From an uncultured Eubacteriales bacterium (GTDB taxonomy: Bacteria > Bacillota > Clostridia > Christensenellales > CAG-138), in assembly GCA_902768795.1 (NCBI GenBank), contig CACXMS010000021.1, forward strand, positions 1 through 34,686: 34,686 nt of DNA, read 5' to 3'. Below the pieces are notes generated by a model, which did no database searches, was not told where the DNA came from, and saw only the letters and a program-made list of their open reading frames with translations. How positions within the stretch are numbered: the stretch's first letter is position 1; every line of letters begins with the position of its first letter. Made by a program: the position numbers and the translations under genes. Below, piece after piece: positions 1-7,948 of this stretch.

Positions 1-1
1 C

Positions 2-340
2 GGGATCTATGACGGAGAGACCCCGGTCGGTTTTCTGATGATCGGTTATGACTACCCGGATTTCTGCGACGGAGAAGCCCCGGAGTATCAGAAAAACAGC
101 TACCTGATCTGGCGCTTCATGATCGATAAAAACTATCAGAGAAAAGGCTACGGCAGAGCAGCCATGCAGCAGGCGCTGGAACTCGTGCGGTCTTTCCCCT
201 GCGGGGAATCGGAATACTGTTGGATCTCCTATGAGCCGGAAAATGAAGCCGCGCGGAATCTGTATCTTTCCTTCGGATTTGAGGAAGACCCGGAACATTA
301 TGTAGAGGGCGAAGAAATGCCGGCGGTAATGAAGCTGTAA
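2..340 (+). CDS. GNAT family N-acetyltransferase, 5' end outside window
   Basis: The frame is open from the window edge through position 340, so the N-terminus lies upstream and the ATG at 38 is probably internal. The visible 112 residues hold the GNAT core: a beta strand ending in WRFMIDKNYQ, then the acetyl-CoA pyrophosphate loop QRKGYGRAA, then the late RNLYLSFGF segment found near the end of these folds. The layout resembles BltD/SpeG-type diamine (spermidine) acetyltransferases, which move an acetyl group from acetyl-CoA to a polyamine amine. The substrate is an inference from overall similarity; the GNAT fold is secure. The serine hydrolase follows after 27 bp, so the two may be cotranscribed. 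Confidence 0.85.
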   Translation, partial: GIYDGETPVGFLMIGYDYPDFCDGEAPEYQKNSYLIWRFMIDKNYQRKGYGRAAMQQALELVRSFPCGESEYCWISYEPENEAARNLYLSFGFEEDPEHYVEGEEMPAVMKL

Positions 341-367
341 AACGAACATCAAAAGGAGAATATGATT

Positions 368-1744
368 ATGGATAAAAAGATAATGCTGGAAAACCTTGCA
401 CGCTCGGCGCATGAAAAAGGTGGATTCAACGGTACCTGGCTCTACGCGGAGGGAGGCAGGATCGTGTCAAAAGGCGCGGTGGGCTTTAGTGATCTGGAGG
501 ACAAAGTTCCGCTGCGCGAGGATAGTCTGTTCGATCTGGCGTCGATCAGCAAGCAATTCACCGCGGCTGCAGTCATGCTGCTGCGACGCAGAGGATCGCT
601 GGCGTTGGAGGACGAAGTTACAAAGTTCTTCCCGGAAATCCCCTATAAGGGCGTCACGATCCGCCACCTGTTGAACCACACCGGCGGGCTTCCGGATTAC
701 ATGGACTGGGTGGATAAGACCGCCAAGGAGGAAAAAACGATCCCAGGAAACGAGGTGATCGTCCGTTTCCTCTGTGAGTGCGGCGAGAAGCCATCCTTTG
801 CTCCGGGCGAGCAGTTTGAGTACTCCAACACCGGCTACTGCCTGCTGGCACAGATCGTGGAGACCGTTGCAGGCGTTCCCTTTGAGGACTTTCTGCGGGA
901 CAACATTTTCGAACCTGCCGGGATGCACGCGACGCGTGTCTACCACCGCCGGATGGAGAAGATCACGGTTCCGAATCTGGCCTGGGGGCTGTCGCTGCCG
1001 TTGGGCTCCGACCGCTACACGCTCCCGGATGACCTGCCAGGGGAGAGCGCGGTCGTTACCTGCGACGGAGCGAACGGGGACGGGCTGGTTCACTCCAACA
1101 TCTTCGATTTGTTCCAATGGGATCGTGCGCTGAGAGCGGAGACCGTGCTGACGCAGGAAGAGCAGGCGCTGATGGCCACCCCCGGACGGCTCAACAACGG
1201 GGAGATCGGCATTGACAAGTTAGAGGAAGACGATCCCGATTACGGCTATGGTTTCGGCTGGGACGTGCTGGACGATCCTGCGTTCGGTCTGATCGTCTGC
1301 CACAGCGGCGGCTGGCCCGGTTATTATAACTGGTACGAACGCTTTGTGGACGCGGACCGCGTTTTGATCTGGCTGCGCTGCCGCGACGCGCGGGACGAGC
1401 GGGCCTGGCAATCCTTTTCCAGGGGCTTGACGGCAATCACGAGGGACAGAGAACCGGAGAGAGTCCGCAGCATCGAAGAACTCGCCGTTCAGAACCCGGA
1501 CAGGAGCGGCTGGGATGAGTTCTGCGGGAAATATGACTATGCCATCGGGGACTTCCGTATCGAAGAGATCTTCCGGAAAGACGGCGAGATGTACGCGCGG
1601 GCAAACGACGACGACAGGGCAATTGAGCTGCGGCTCTACCCGTTGGGAGAGAAGACCTTTGGAATAAAAGACCTTGATGCAGACCTGACCCTGAGCGACG
1701 GCACGCTGACGCTGTATGGCGTGACTGGTAAGAAAACAGAATAG
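368..1744 (+). CDS. Serine hydrolase, class C beta-lactamase/esterase fold
   Basis: This is a penicillin-recognising serine hydrolase of 458 residues. The nucleophile motif SISK (SxxK) is at about residues 59-62, the second motif YSN at 152-154, and HSG at 312-314 takes the place of KTG. The HLLNHTGGLPDY segment is also typical of the family. These proteins act as esterases, D-aminopeptidases or DD-peptidase relatives, and true beta-lactam hydrolysis cannot be claimed. No signal peptide is visible, so a cytoplasmic role is likely. I chose the ATG at 368 because GGAG ends at 358, nine bases upstream; the ATG at 362 is too close. About 90 C-terminal residues follow the catalytic domain and may form a small beta-rich accessory domain. 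Confidence 0.85.
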   Translation: MDKKIMLENLARSAHEKGGFNGTWLYAEGGRIVSKGAVGFSDLEDKVPLREDSLFDLASISKQFTAAAVMLLRRRGSLALEDEVTKFFPEIPYKGVTIRHLLNHTGGLPDYMDWVDKTAKEEKTIPGNEVIVRFLCECGEKPSFAPGEQFEYSNTGYCLLAQIVETVAGVPFEDFLRDNIFEPAGMHATRVYHRRMEKITVPNLAWGLSLPLGSDRYTLPDDLPGESAVVTCDGANGDGLVHSNIFDLFQWDRALRAETVLTQEEQALMATPGRLNNGEIGIDKLEEDDPDYGYGFGWDVLDDPAFGLIVCHSGGWPGYYNWYERFVDADRVLIWLRCRDARDERAWQSFSRGLTAITRDREPERVRSIEELAVQNPDRSGWDEFCGKYDYAIGDFRIEEIFRKDGEMYARANDDDRAIELRLYPLGEKTFGIKDLDADLTLSDGTLTLYGVTGKKTE

Positions 1745-2022
1745 GATTCTTGTAGGGGAGGGTGAGCTACTCCCCTGCGGCATTATCGCAAGGAAGCTCC
1801 TGTATACCAGCCCCGTTGATGTATTCGAACGTATGCCACAGGCTCCCGATTGCCACACCTTGTTATATCCTGTTGTGAGTTAATCTTGCCCTTGCTTTTG
1901 CCCTTATGAGCGGCGCGGGCGTTATAGAAACGGTGTAACATTTTATAAAGGGATTCGGTGAGCAGATTACATAAAATCCTTTGTTTTCAGCGGTTTCAGA
2001 AGATTTCATTCAAGTCCTGTAA
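1745..2022. other. Intergenic stretch with hairpin and possible 52-codon minus ORF
   Basis: No convincing gene is seen here. A hairpin with arms AGGGGAG (1754-1760) and CTCCCCT (1770-1776) follows the serine hydrolase but lacks a T-run, so terminator function is weak. On the minus strand an open frame runs from an ATG at 1941 to a stop at 1783. It gives 52 residues with a basic, Gly/Lys-rich N-terminus (HKGKSKGK) and a CGNREP motif. It has no ribosome binding site and ends just before the hairpin. It could be the tail of a larger decayed protein, for example of a mobile element, or chance. Confidence 0.3.
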
Positions 2023-2997
2023 TCACCGGCGAATGTCTATGATTTCGGGGATTTCAAATTCGGATTGACGGACGATCTGTTCGTCAAGATGAACGCCCGC
2101 GGCAAATGGCTTTCGCGGTACGACACGTTTAAGTCCGATCTGGAAAGCGCGCTCGAAAAAAAGCAAAAGAACGACGCGGAAACAGAGACGGTCGACAAAT
2201 GGAAACAGGAGATCGACAACAGCATTCTGGACGGGTATTTCGAGAGGTTCGGCGCAAAGTACGCGGAGCGCAACCTGTTCCGGAAGATCCTGTTTTACTG
2301 CAAAGCCCTGACGGCAATGCAAAAGAAAGCGTATAACGATTCGTGAGAAAAGGACGAGAAGGACGCGAATTATCAGGATGAAATCGCGCTTCTCCAAGGC
2401 GACAGCTCCGCTTTGCGGGATCTGACAACGGCGCTTTCGGCGTTCCCGAACTGGTATTCCGTCTTAAAGGGGAACATCTCCCGGGACGCGTTTTATCTGA
2501 AGAATTTCCTTTCGACCGAGGCGTTCTTTTTCGAGCACGAAGACGGGCTTCGAGGGGAGCGCACCCTGAACGCAAAGGTCAGACTGTTCGGCGTGCTGTA
2601 CTGGTTCTCAAAGGGTCTTGCCGGCGGCGAGCATTTTGAACAGTACGCGAGGATCGTCAAAAACTATCTCGACTCGCTGCGTACGCCGAACAACAGACCG
2701 ACGCGGCATTATGAATTCAAAGTCCGCGGCGACAGCGTTTGGGATACGTTCCGGTTCCTGAAGAACCTGGTCGACCGGTATCTTGAGAAGAAAGACGGAT
2801 GCACGGATTTTTACGATTACGTCAAAAAGACCGGCGAGGAGGCGCTTGCGTTCGAACGGGACAAGCTGAATTCTCCCGACTTTAGCAAGATCCTCGGGCT
2901 GGAACGGCTTCCGTATCTTGGCGCGAACATCGGCAACCTCTTTTTCGACGGGCGCGTGCATCTCGACCGGGAGGAGATCCAAAAGCTTTTCGAGGAG
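2023..2997 (+). pseudogene. DUF262 (GmrSD-like) protein remnant, broken
   Basis: After a stop at 2020-2022 the frame encodes a segment characteristic of DUF262 proteins, LTDDLFVKMNARGK (2065-2106). The later LERLPYLGANIGNLFF piece matches the conserved PYLxGxIxFL stretch of the same family. DUF262 is the N-terminal nuclease/NTPase domain of type IV modification-dependent restriction proteins such as GmrSD and is common in phage-defence islands. The catalytic N-terminal part (roughly the first 200 or more residues) is absent, and a TGA at 2344-2346 interrupts the frame. The downstream part reopens in the same frame. Codon use resembles neighbouring genes, so this is decay of a resident gene rather than recent import. 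The end of the DUF262 part near 2997 is an estimate. Confidence 0.65.
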
Positions 2998-3706
2998 GAA
3001 CTTTGCGATACCGACGCAAAGCTGTTTCCGCCGCAGCTGCCGCCTTCCGCGATCCCGCAGGATTTTTCGGAGCTGATCCGTCTGTACGGGCTTGTGTACG
3101 GGACGGGAACGTGGGAAGCAAACGGGCGGCAGCTTGCCGATCCAGAGGATCCGTACCGGGACGTGCTCGCGCTGCGGGAGGACGTGCAAAGAGCGCTTTA
3201 TCGGCACGGCGTGAGTTATCCGGTCGTTCCGCTGATCGCAAACGAGGTCGGCAAAGGCAACTGGGCGAAGAACGGCTACCCGACCGAAGCGCGAAAGCGC
3301 GAACACGGCTTTTCGGACGAGGACTTTGCACGGTTCGGAAAGATCCGGTTTCTGTTTCCGAAAGCGCACGCGGTGGGTGCGATCCTGCTTCGGCTTTATC
3401 TGCAGCGCTGCCGCGACGCGTATCCGGTCGAATACTTTGCCGCCGCTTTGACGGGGAAGGCAAAGAGGGAAACGGATGCAAGCTGCTTTTCCTCCAATCG
3501 GGAACAGATCGCCGGCGCGTTGGACGGATGTGCGGACGAACGGAAAAAAGCCGTTTTGAAAACGGCGCTTGCCTGTACGGATCGGGAGATCGAGTTTTTA
3601 CCCGCCGATCCGAACGTGTCCGATCCCGAAGCGTTTCTGCCCGGCAAGGGCACGATCCGTCTTCCGCTGCGGCTTGCGGAGAAGGGGATCGCGGTGCCGC
3701 CGTTTT
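2998..3706 (+). pseudogene. PolC C-terminal-like segment, fused in frame to DUF262 remnant
   Basis: Without a new start codon the frame continues into sequence that follows the C-terminal third of Gram-positive DNA polymerase III PolC. It contains FSELIRLYGLVYGTGTW (about 3064-3114), a stretch like the PolC LKEVIATRDDI region (DVLALREDV), and FPKAHAVGAILL followed by YPVEYFAA (3355-3444). Its end resembles the PolC region preceding the helix-hairpin-helix tail (EIEFLPADPNVSD). No polymerase palm or exonuclease motifs are present, so it cannot polymerise DNA. FPKAHA favours PolC over DnaE, where FNKSHS is usual. The reading frame breaks at a T5 run (3702-3706); with four Ts it would run straight into the DnaB-like domain. 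Family assignment is from memory of motifs, not a search. Confidence 0.6.
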
Positions 3707-4480
3707 TCCGCTCCCCTTGCCGACGTGATCCGTACGGAGGACGCCTGCGCGCAGGACGGCGAAACCGGGGACGCGCCGATTTGCGTACCGGAAGAGCTGT
3801 TTCCGGCGCTGTCCGAGGGATTGTATCTGATCGGCGGCGGACCCAAAGCGGGCAAAACCGCGCTGCTTCTTACCCTTGCCGCGGAGCTTGCCGCTTTGGG
3901 GACGCCGGTGTATTACTATTCTTCGGAGCACGCTATGGAACGCGGCGCCGGGCTTTGGAAGTCCTTGCACGGCACGGACGCCGGCCGTTTGCCGATCCGC
4001 GTTGCGACCGGACAGATCGACCTGGAAACCCTGCTTCGCATGGCAAGACGCGAGATCCAGGACGGCGTGCTGCTGCTGGACGGACTTGAGCCGATGATCG
4101 AAAAACGCAGCCCGTATCCCGCGGCGAACCTGTACAGCGCATCGCATCTATGGGAAGCGTCGGCGGCTGTCGTGCTGAAGGAATTCGCAAAGCAATGCCG
4201 TCTGCCGGTCGTGATGACCGTGCCGCTCTCCCGCGATATTGCGCTTCGCGCCGATCATCGCCCGACGCTTTCTGACCTTCGCTATCACCGCCGCTTTGCC
4301 GAAGAAGCGGACGCGGTCGTTTTGCTGTACTGCGAGGGCTGTTACATAGACGGCGGCGATCCCGCCGTGCAGTACCGGATGGCAAAGGAAGGGGGAGAAA
4401 GCGCCCGGGGCGGGGAATGGAAGGTTCTCGGAAAGCTGCGGTTGCAAACCGCCGCGTCCCGGCCGCCTGTTCGTCCATAA
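3707..4480 (+). pseudogene. DnaB-type RecA-fold ATPase domain, frameshifted from upstream part
   Basis: In the +1 frame the sequence encodes a replicative-helicase-like ATPase core. Walker A GGPKAGKT lies at 3836-3859, the Walker B-like GVLLLDGLEP about 75 codons later, and the DnaB motif LPVVMTVPLSRD with PTLSDLR and ADAVVLLY follows. In DnaB these elements bind ATP and drive ring movement on single-stranded DNA. The DnaB N-terminal domain is absent; the PolC-like segment stands in its place. There is no ribosome binding site or sensible start near 3710, so it is probably untranslated unless the T5 frameshift is a sequencing error or is bypassed. The order PolC-tail then DnaB-ATPase would be one 490-residue protein after removing one T. 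Confidence 0.65.
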
Positions 4481-4497
4481 TTTTTTGAAAAAAGGGA

Positions 4498-4526
4498 TTC
4501 CTACACGGACGAGTAAGTGGTATACT
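4498..4526 (+). promoter_or_regulatory. Extended -10 promoter for pgi
   Basis: TGGTATACT at 4518-4526 is an extended -10 element. The -35 position (TTCCTA, 4498-4503) is poor, as expected when TGn is present. It lies 67 bp before the pgi start. Confidence 0.6.
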
Positions 4527-4593
4527 GTAGCTGTCCGATATTTTGAAAGGTATCCGACGGTTTTGATCAATCGTGATAGGGAGGATGTTTACG

Positions 4594-6177
4594 ATGCCGG
4601 AATGGAAGAATTTTGATCAACTGCCTGTATATCCGAAACTGCAGGCGCACAAAGGACAGTTCGATCTTGCAAAAGCGATGGCCGGGGAAGAGGGCGCTTC
4701 CCGCGTCGCCGCTTATCAGGTTCCGATGACGAACGGATTGGTTTACAGCTATGCCGCAAAAGCGGTGGACGACGCGGTGCTGAGCGATCTATGTGAGCTT
4801 GCGTCGGAAGCGGGGCTGATTGAGAAGTATCGGGAGCTGTATAACGGAGCCGTCGTGAACACGGGGGAGAAACGGCTCGTGCTGCATCAGCTGACGCGCG
4901 GACAGCTTGGGGATCCGGTCGTCGTGAACGGCGTCGACAAGCGGGAATTCTATGTCAGGGAGCAGAAGAAAGCCGCGCTGTTTGCATCGAAGGTGCACAG
5001 CGGGCAGATTGTGAATGAAAAAGGGGAAACCTTCACGACGGTGGTGCAGATCGGAATCGGCGGAAGCGATCTCGGCCCGCGGGCGATGTATCTTGCGCTC
5101 GAGAACTGGGCAAAAGCCAACGGATGCTTCCGCATGGGCGCGCGCTTCATCAGCAATGTGGATCCGGATGACGCCGCTTCCGTCCTGAAGGACATCGACC
5201 TTGCCAGTTCCCTGTTTGTTCTGGTTTCCAAATCCGGAACAACGCTCGAGACGCTGACCAATGAGACGTTCGTGAAAGAGACGCTTGCCGAAGCGGGTTT
5301 GGACGCGTCGCGGCACATGGTTGCGGTGACAAGCGAGACGTCGCCGCTCGCGCACAGCAGCGATTATCTGGAAGCGTTCTTTATGGACGACTTCATCGGC
5401 GGACGGTATTCTTCCACCTCCTGCGTCGGCGGCGTCGTTCTGTCGCTGGCGTTCGGCGCGGAAATCTTCCAGCGCTTCCTGGACGGCGCGGCGCAGCAGG
5501 ACCGTCTTGCCTGCGAACCGGATCTTATGAAGAATCCGGACATGCTGGACGCGCTGATCGGCGTATACGAGCGGAACGTGCAGGGGTATCCATACACGGC
5601 CGTCCTGCCTTACTCCCAGGCGCTTTCCCGGTTCCCGGCGCATCTTCAGCAGCTGGATATGGAATCCAACGGCAAATCCGTGAACCGGTTCGGGGAGAAG
5701 GTCGATTATCCGACCGGGCCGATCATTTTCGGCGAACCGGGAACCAACGGACAGCATTCCTTCTATCAGCTGCTGCACCAGGGAACCGATATCGTTCCGC
5801 TGCAGTTCATCGGATTCCGTCAGAACCAGGCGGGCATGGATCTTTCTATTCAGGGAAGCACCAGCCAGCAGAAGCTGTGCGCCAACGTTGCGGCGCAGAT
5901 CATGGCGTTTGCCTGCGGGAAAAAGGACGCCAACTCCAACAAATCGTTCGCCGGCGGAAGACCGTCCAGCATTATCGTCGGGGATCAGCTCACGCCGGAA
6001 TCGCTCGGCGCGCTGCTCGCGCACTTTGAGAACAAGGTGATGTTCCAGGGCTTTGTCTGGAATCTGAACAGCTTCGATCAGGAAGGCGTGCAGCTGGGCA
6101 AGGTGCTCGCCAAGAAGGTCCTCGCGCATGAAACGGACGGCGCGCTTCGGGCTTACAGCGAATTACTGAACATCTGA
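4594..6177 (+). CDS. pgi: Glucose-6-phosphate isomerase
   Basis: This enzyme interconverts glucose 6-phosphate and fructose 6-phosphate in glycolysis and gluconeogenesis. The 527-residue protein is of the long, E. coli-like PGI type. Both family signatures are present: DFIGGRYSSTSCVG at residues 266-279 and FVWNLNSFDQEGVQLGK at 487-503. The phosphate-binding SIS segments (GIGGSDLGPRA, SKSGTTLET) are intact. I chose the ATG at 4594 because AGGGAGG (4578-4584) sits nine bases before it; upstream in-frame GTG and ATG codons overlap this site. It has its own promoter and a strong terminator, so it appears monocistronic. Confidence 0.97.
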   Translation: MPEWKNFDQLPVYPKLQAHKGQFDLAKAMAGEEGASRVAAYQVPMTNGLVYSYAAKAVDDAVLSDLCELASEAGLIEKYRELYNGAVVNTGEKRLVLHQLTRGQLGDPVVVNGVDKREFYVREQKKAALFASKVHSGQIVNEKGETFTTVVQIGIGGSDLGPRAMYLALENWAKANGCFRMGARFISNVDPDDAASVLKDIDLASSLFVLVSKSGTTLETLTNETFVKETLAEAGLDASRHMVAVTSETSPLAHSSDYLEAFFMDDFIGGRYSSTSCVGGVVLSLAFGAEIFQRFLDGAAQQDRLACEPDLMKNPDMLDALIGVYERNVQGYPYTAVLPYSQALSRFPAHLQQLDMESNGKSVNRFGEKVDYPTGPIIFGEPGTNGQHSFYQLLHQGTDIVPLQFIGFRQNQAGMDLSIQGSTSQQKLCANVAAQIMAFACGKKDANSNKSFAGGRPSSIIVGDQLTPESLGALLAHFENKVMFQGFVWNLNSFDQEGVQLGKVLAKKVLAHETDGALRAYSELLNI

Positions 6178-6240
6178 GCAGGCTGCCGATAAGGGGCCGG
6201 GCCGTTTTCGGCGGATTATGGAAAAGAATACTTGCAGGAG

Positions 6241-6277
6241 GAAAAGACGGGAAAGCCGTCTTTTCTTTTCGTTTTTT
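6241..6277 (+). terminator. Rho-independent terminator of pgi
   Basis: A perfect 10 bp stem (GAAAAGACGG / CCGTCTTTTC) with a GAAAG loop is followed by TTTTCGTTTTTT. Confidence 0.92.
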
Positions 6278-6327
6278 ATGTCGCAATGAACCGGTTTTCT
6301 GCCGCAACGCACTCGGAAAAAAGGGGC

Positions 6328-6357
6328 TTGACGGAACCCGGGAAAAAGCTCTATTAT
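6328..6357 (+). promoter_or_regulatory. Promoter of glycosyltransferase gene
   Basis: TTGACG (6328-6333) and TATTAT (6352-6357) are separated by 18 bp, about 80 bp upstream of the start codon. Confidence 0.6.
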
Positions 6358-6437
6358 TACTTCAGAAAAACCATTCCGAGCGAAATCACATGACCGCTGC
6401 CGAAAGCCGTATCGCATCACATCCAAGGAGGAGCACT

Positions 6438-7490
6438 ATGGAATTTACAGAAACAATCAGCGTCGTCATGCCGACCTACAATACCCCCGTTCCCATTTTG
6501 AAGGAGGCGGTCGACAGCATTCTTTCTCAGACGTTTCGGGATTTTGAATTCATCATCGTAGACGACGGTTCGACGAATGAAAGCGCTGAATATCTGAAGA
6601 GCCTAACCGATCCCCGGATCCGGCTGTATCGGAACGAACCAAATCTCGGCTTTACCAAGTCGCTGAATATCGGCTTCGAAAAGGCGAAGGGCAAGTATAT
6701 CGCGCGGATGGACAGCGACGACGTTTCGCTCCCGGAGCGGCTGGAAAAGCAATTCGAATGGATGGAGCAGCATCCGGACATGACCGTTTGCGGCACGAGG
6801 TTCCGGAATTTCGGCGCCGACGACCATGTCTTAAACGCTGAAGAACAAATTCCGGACATGGAGCGATATCGTATTAAAACGCTGTTCCGGTATCCGGGCC
6901 CCTGCAGCCCGACGGCCTTTTTCAATCATGCGCTGCTCCTGCAGAACGGATTGCGGTTTGATGAGAAACTGATTTATGCACAGGACTACGGCCTTTGGGC
7001 CGATATCGGCTGGTGCGGGCGCGTCGGCAACCTGAACGAAGTGCTTTTCAACCGGAGAGTCCATTCCGCTCAGATTACCGGGAAACACCGGGAGCGTCAG
7101 ATTCGATGCGATCAGATGACGCAGGAAAAGCTGCTGCGGCCGCTGCTGGGAGATGTGACACAGGAGGAACTGGACCGTCACTATCGTTTTTCGTCCGCGG
7201 ATTGCAGCGAGCCGATCTGTCCCCAAATGGAGGAATGGTACCGGCGGCTGAAGGACGCCAACAAGCGGACCAAAACGTATGACCGGAGGAAATTCAACGG
7301 TTTTATCGATTGGGAGATCCTGCGGCCTGCGATCCGCCGGTCCTTCCTGCCGGACACGTCGCTGAAGCGGAAGGTCGGCCTGTTTTCCCGCTATCTGCCC
7401 TTTTTTACGGCGCTGCGGGCGACATTTATGGAGCTGCAGCACTACATGCCGCGCACCGCGGCGCTGCTGCGCCGTCTGAAACGGCGCTGA
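6438..7490 (+). CDS. Family 2 glycosyltransferase
   Basis: This is a GT-A fold transferase of 350 residues that moves a sugar from a nucleotide-sugar donor to a glycan or lipid acceptor. The N-terminal ISVVMPTYN strand, the VDDGS nucleotide-binding motif (residues 41-45) and the metal-binding DxD motif (MDSDD, 91-95) are clear. A later AQDYGLWADIG segment corresponds to the ED-type acceptor/catalytic motif. There are no membrane helices, so it is cytoplasmic or peripheral. The C-terminal 100 residues are basic and may hold it at the membrane. The start at 6438 follows AAGGAGGAG (6425-6433). It stands alone between terminators, so the target glycan cannot be read from context. Confidence 0.9.
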   Translation: MEFTETISVVMPTYNTPVPILKEAVDSILSQTFRDFEFIIVDDGSTNESAEYLKSLTDPRIRLYRNEPNLGFTKSLNIGFEKAKGKYIARMDSDDVSLPERLEKQFEWMEQHPDMTVCGTRFRNFGADDHVLNAEEQIPDMERYRIKTLFRYPGPCSPTAFFNHALLLQNGLRFDEKLIYAQDYGLWADIGWCGRVGNLNEVLFNRRVHSAQITGKHRERQIRCDQMTQEKLLRPLLGDVTQEELDRHYRFSSADCSEPICPQMEEWYRRLKDANKRTKTYDRRKFNGFIDWEILRPAIRRSFLPDTSLKRKVGLFSRYLPFFTALRATFMELQHYMPRTAALLRRLKRR

Positions 7491-7510
7491 TTACCCCTGC
7501 GAAACGAATC

Positions 7511-7548
7511 GGACCGTCGAAATCGGGAGAACCCTTTTTCGACGGTCC
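7511..7548. terminator. Shared terminator between converging glycosyltransferase and nifU
   Basis: A 12 bp perfect inverted repeat (GGACCGTCGAAA at 7511-7522, complement at 7537-7548) sits between two converging genes. A T-rich tail is weak on either side. Confidence 0.6.
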
Positions 7549-7557
7549 CTGCGTTTG

Positions 7558-7944
7558 TCAACCGTTTTGCTGCGCCTGCTTTTTGCGATAGTCTTCCACC
7601 GCGGCCTTGACCGCTTCCTCGGCGAGCACCGAGCAATGGATCTTGACCGGCGGCAGACCTTCGAGCGCTTCGACGACCGCTTCGTTCGTCAGCGCAAGCG
7701 CTTCTTCGATGCGTTTGCCTTTGATCAGCTCGGTCGCCATCGAGCTGGTTGCGATCGCCGCGCCGCAGCCGAACGTCTTGAACTTCACGTCCTCAATGAC
7801 TTCTCCGTCGCCGACCTTGATGAACATCTGCATGATGTCGCCGCATTTCGCGTTGCCGACCGTGCCGACGCCGTCCGCGTCCGGAATCTCCCCGACGTTG
7901 CGCGGGTTCTGAAAATGATCGAGTACTTTTTCCGAATAGATCAT
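7558..7944 (-). CDS. nifU: NifU/IscU-type iron-sulfur cluster scaffold
   Basis: This is a 128-residue scaffold on which iron and sulfide are assembled into Fe-S clusters before transfer to apoproteins. The three ligand cysteines are present as C34 (NAKCGD), C60 (FGCGAA) and C104 (IHCSVLAEEA), with D36 as the assembly aspartate. The protein stops after the IscU domain, so it lacks the C-terminal Nfu domain of full NifU. The start at 7944 follows AAAGGAG and lies four bases after the nifS stop, which indicates translational coupling. Sulfur would come from the NifS upstream in the same operon. The family is certain; the nif-versus-isc name is convention. Confidence 0.95.
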   Translation of the reverse strand: MIYSEKVLDHFQNPRNVGEIPDADGVGTVGNAKCGDIMQMFIKVGDGEVIEDVKFKTFGCGAAIATSSMATELIKGKRIEEALALTNEAVVEALEGLPPVKIHCSVLAEEAVKAAVEDYRKKQAQQNG

Positions 7945-7948
7945 GGGA

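Noticed and set aside
2344..2346. Reading TGA as a sense codon
   Set aside because: pgi, the glycosyltransferase, mreC, mreD and other intact genes end properly at TGA, so the standard stop is in use.
3003..3728. A separate Arg/Ala-rich frame overlapping the PolC-like segment
   Set aside because: Out-of-frame shadow: low complexity, no motif, while the other frame follows PolC motifs.
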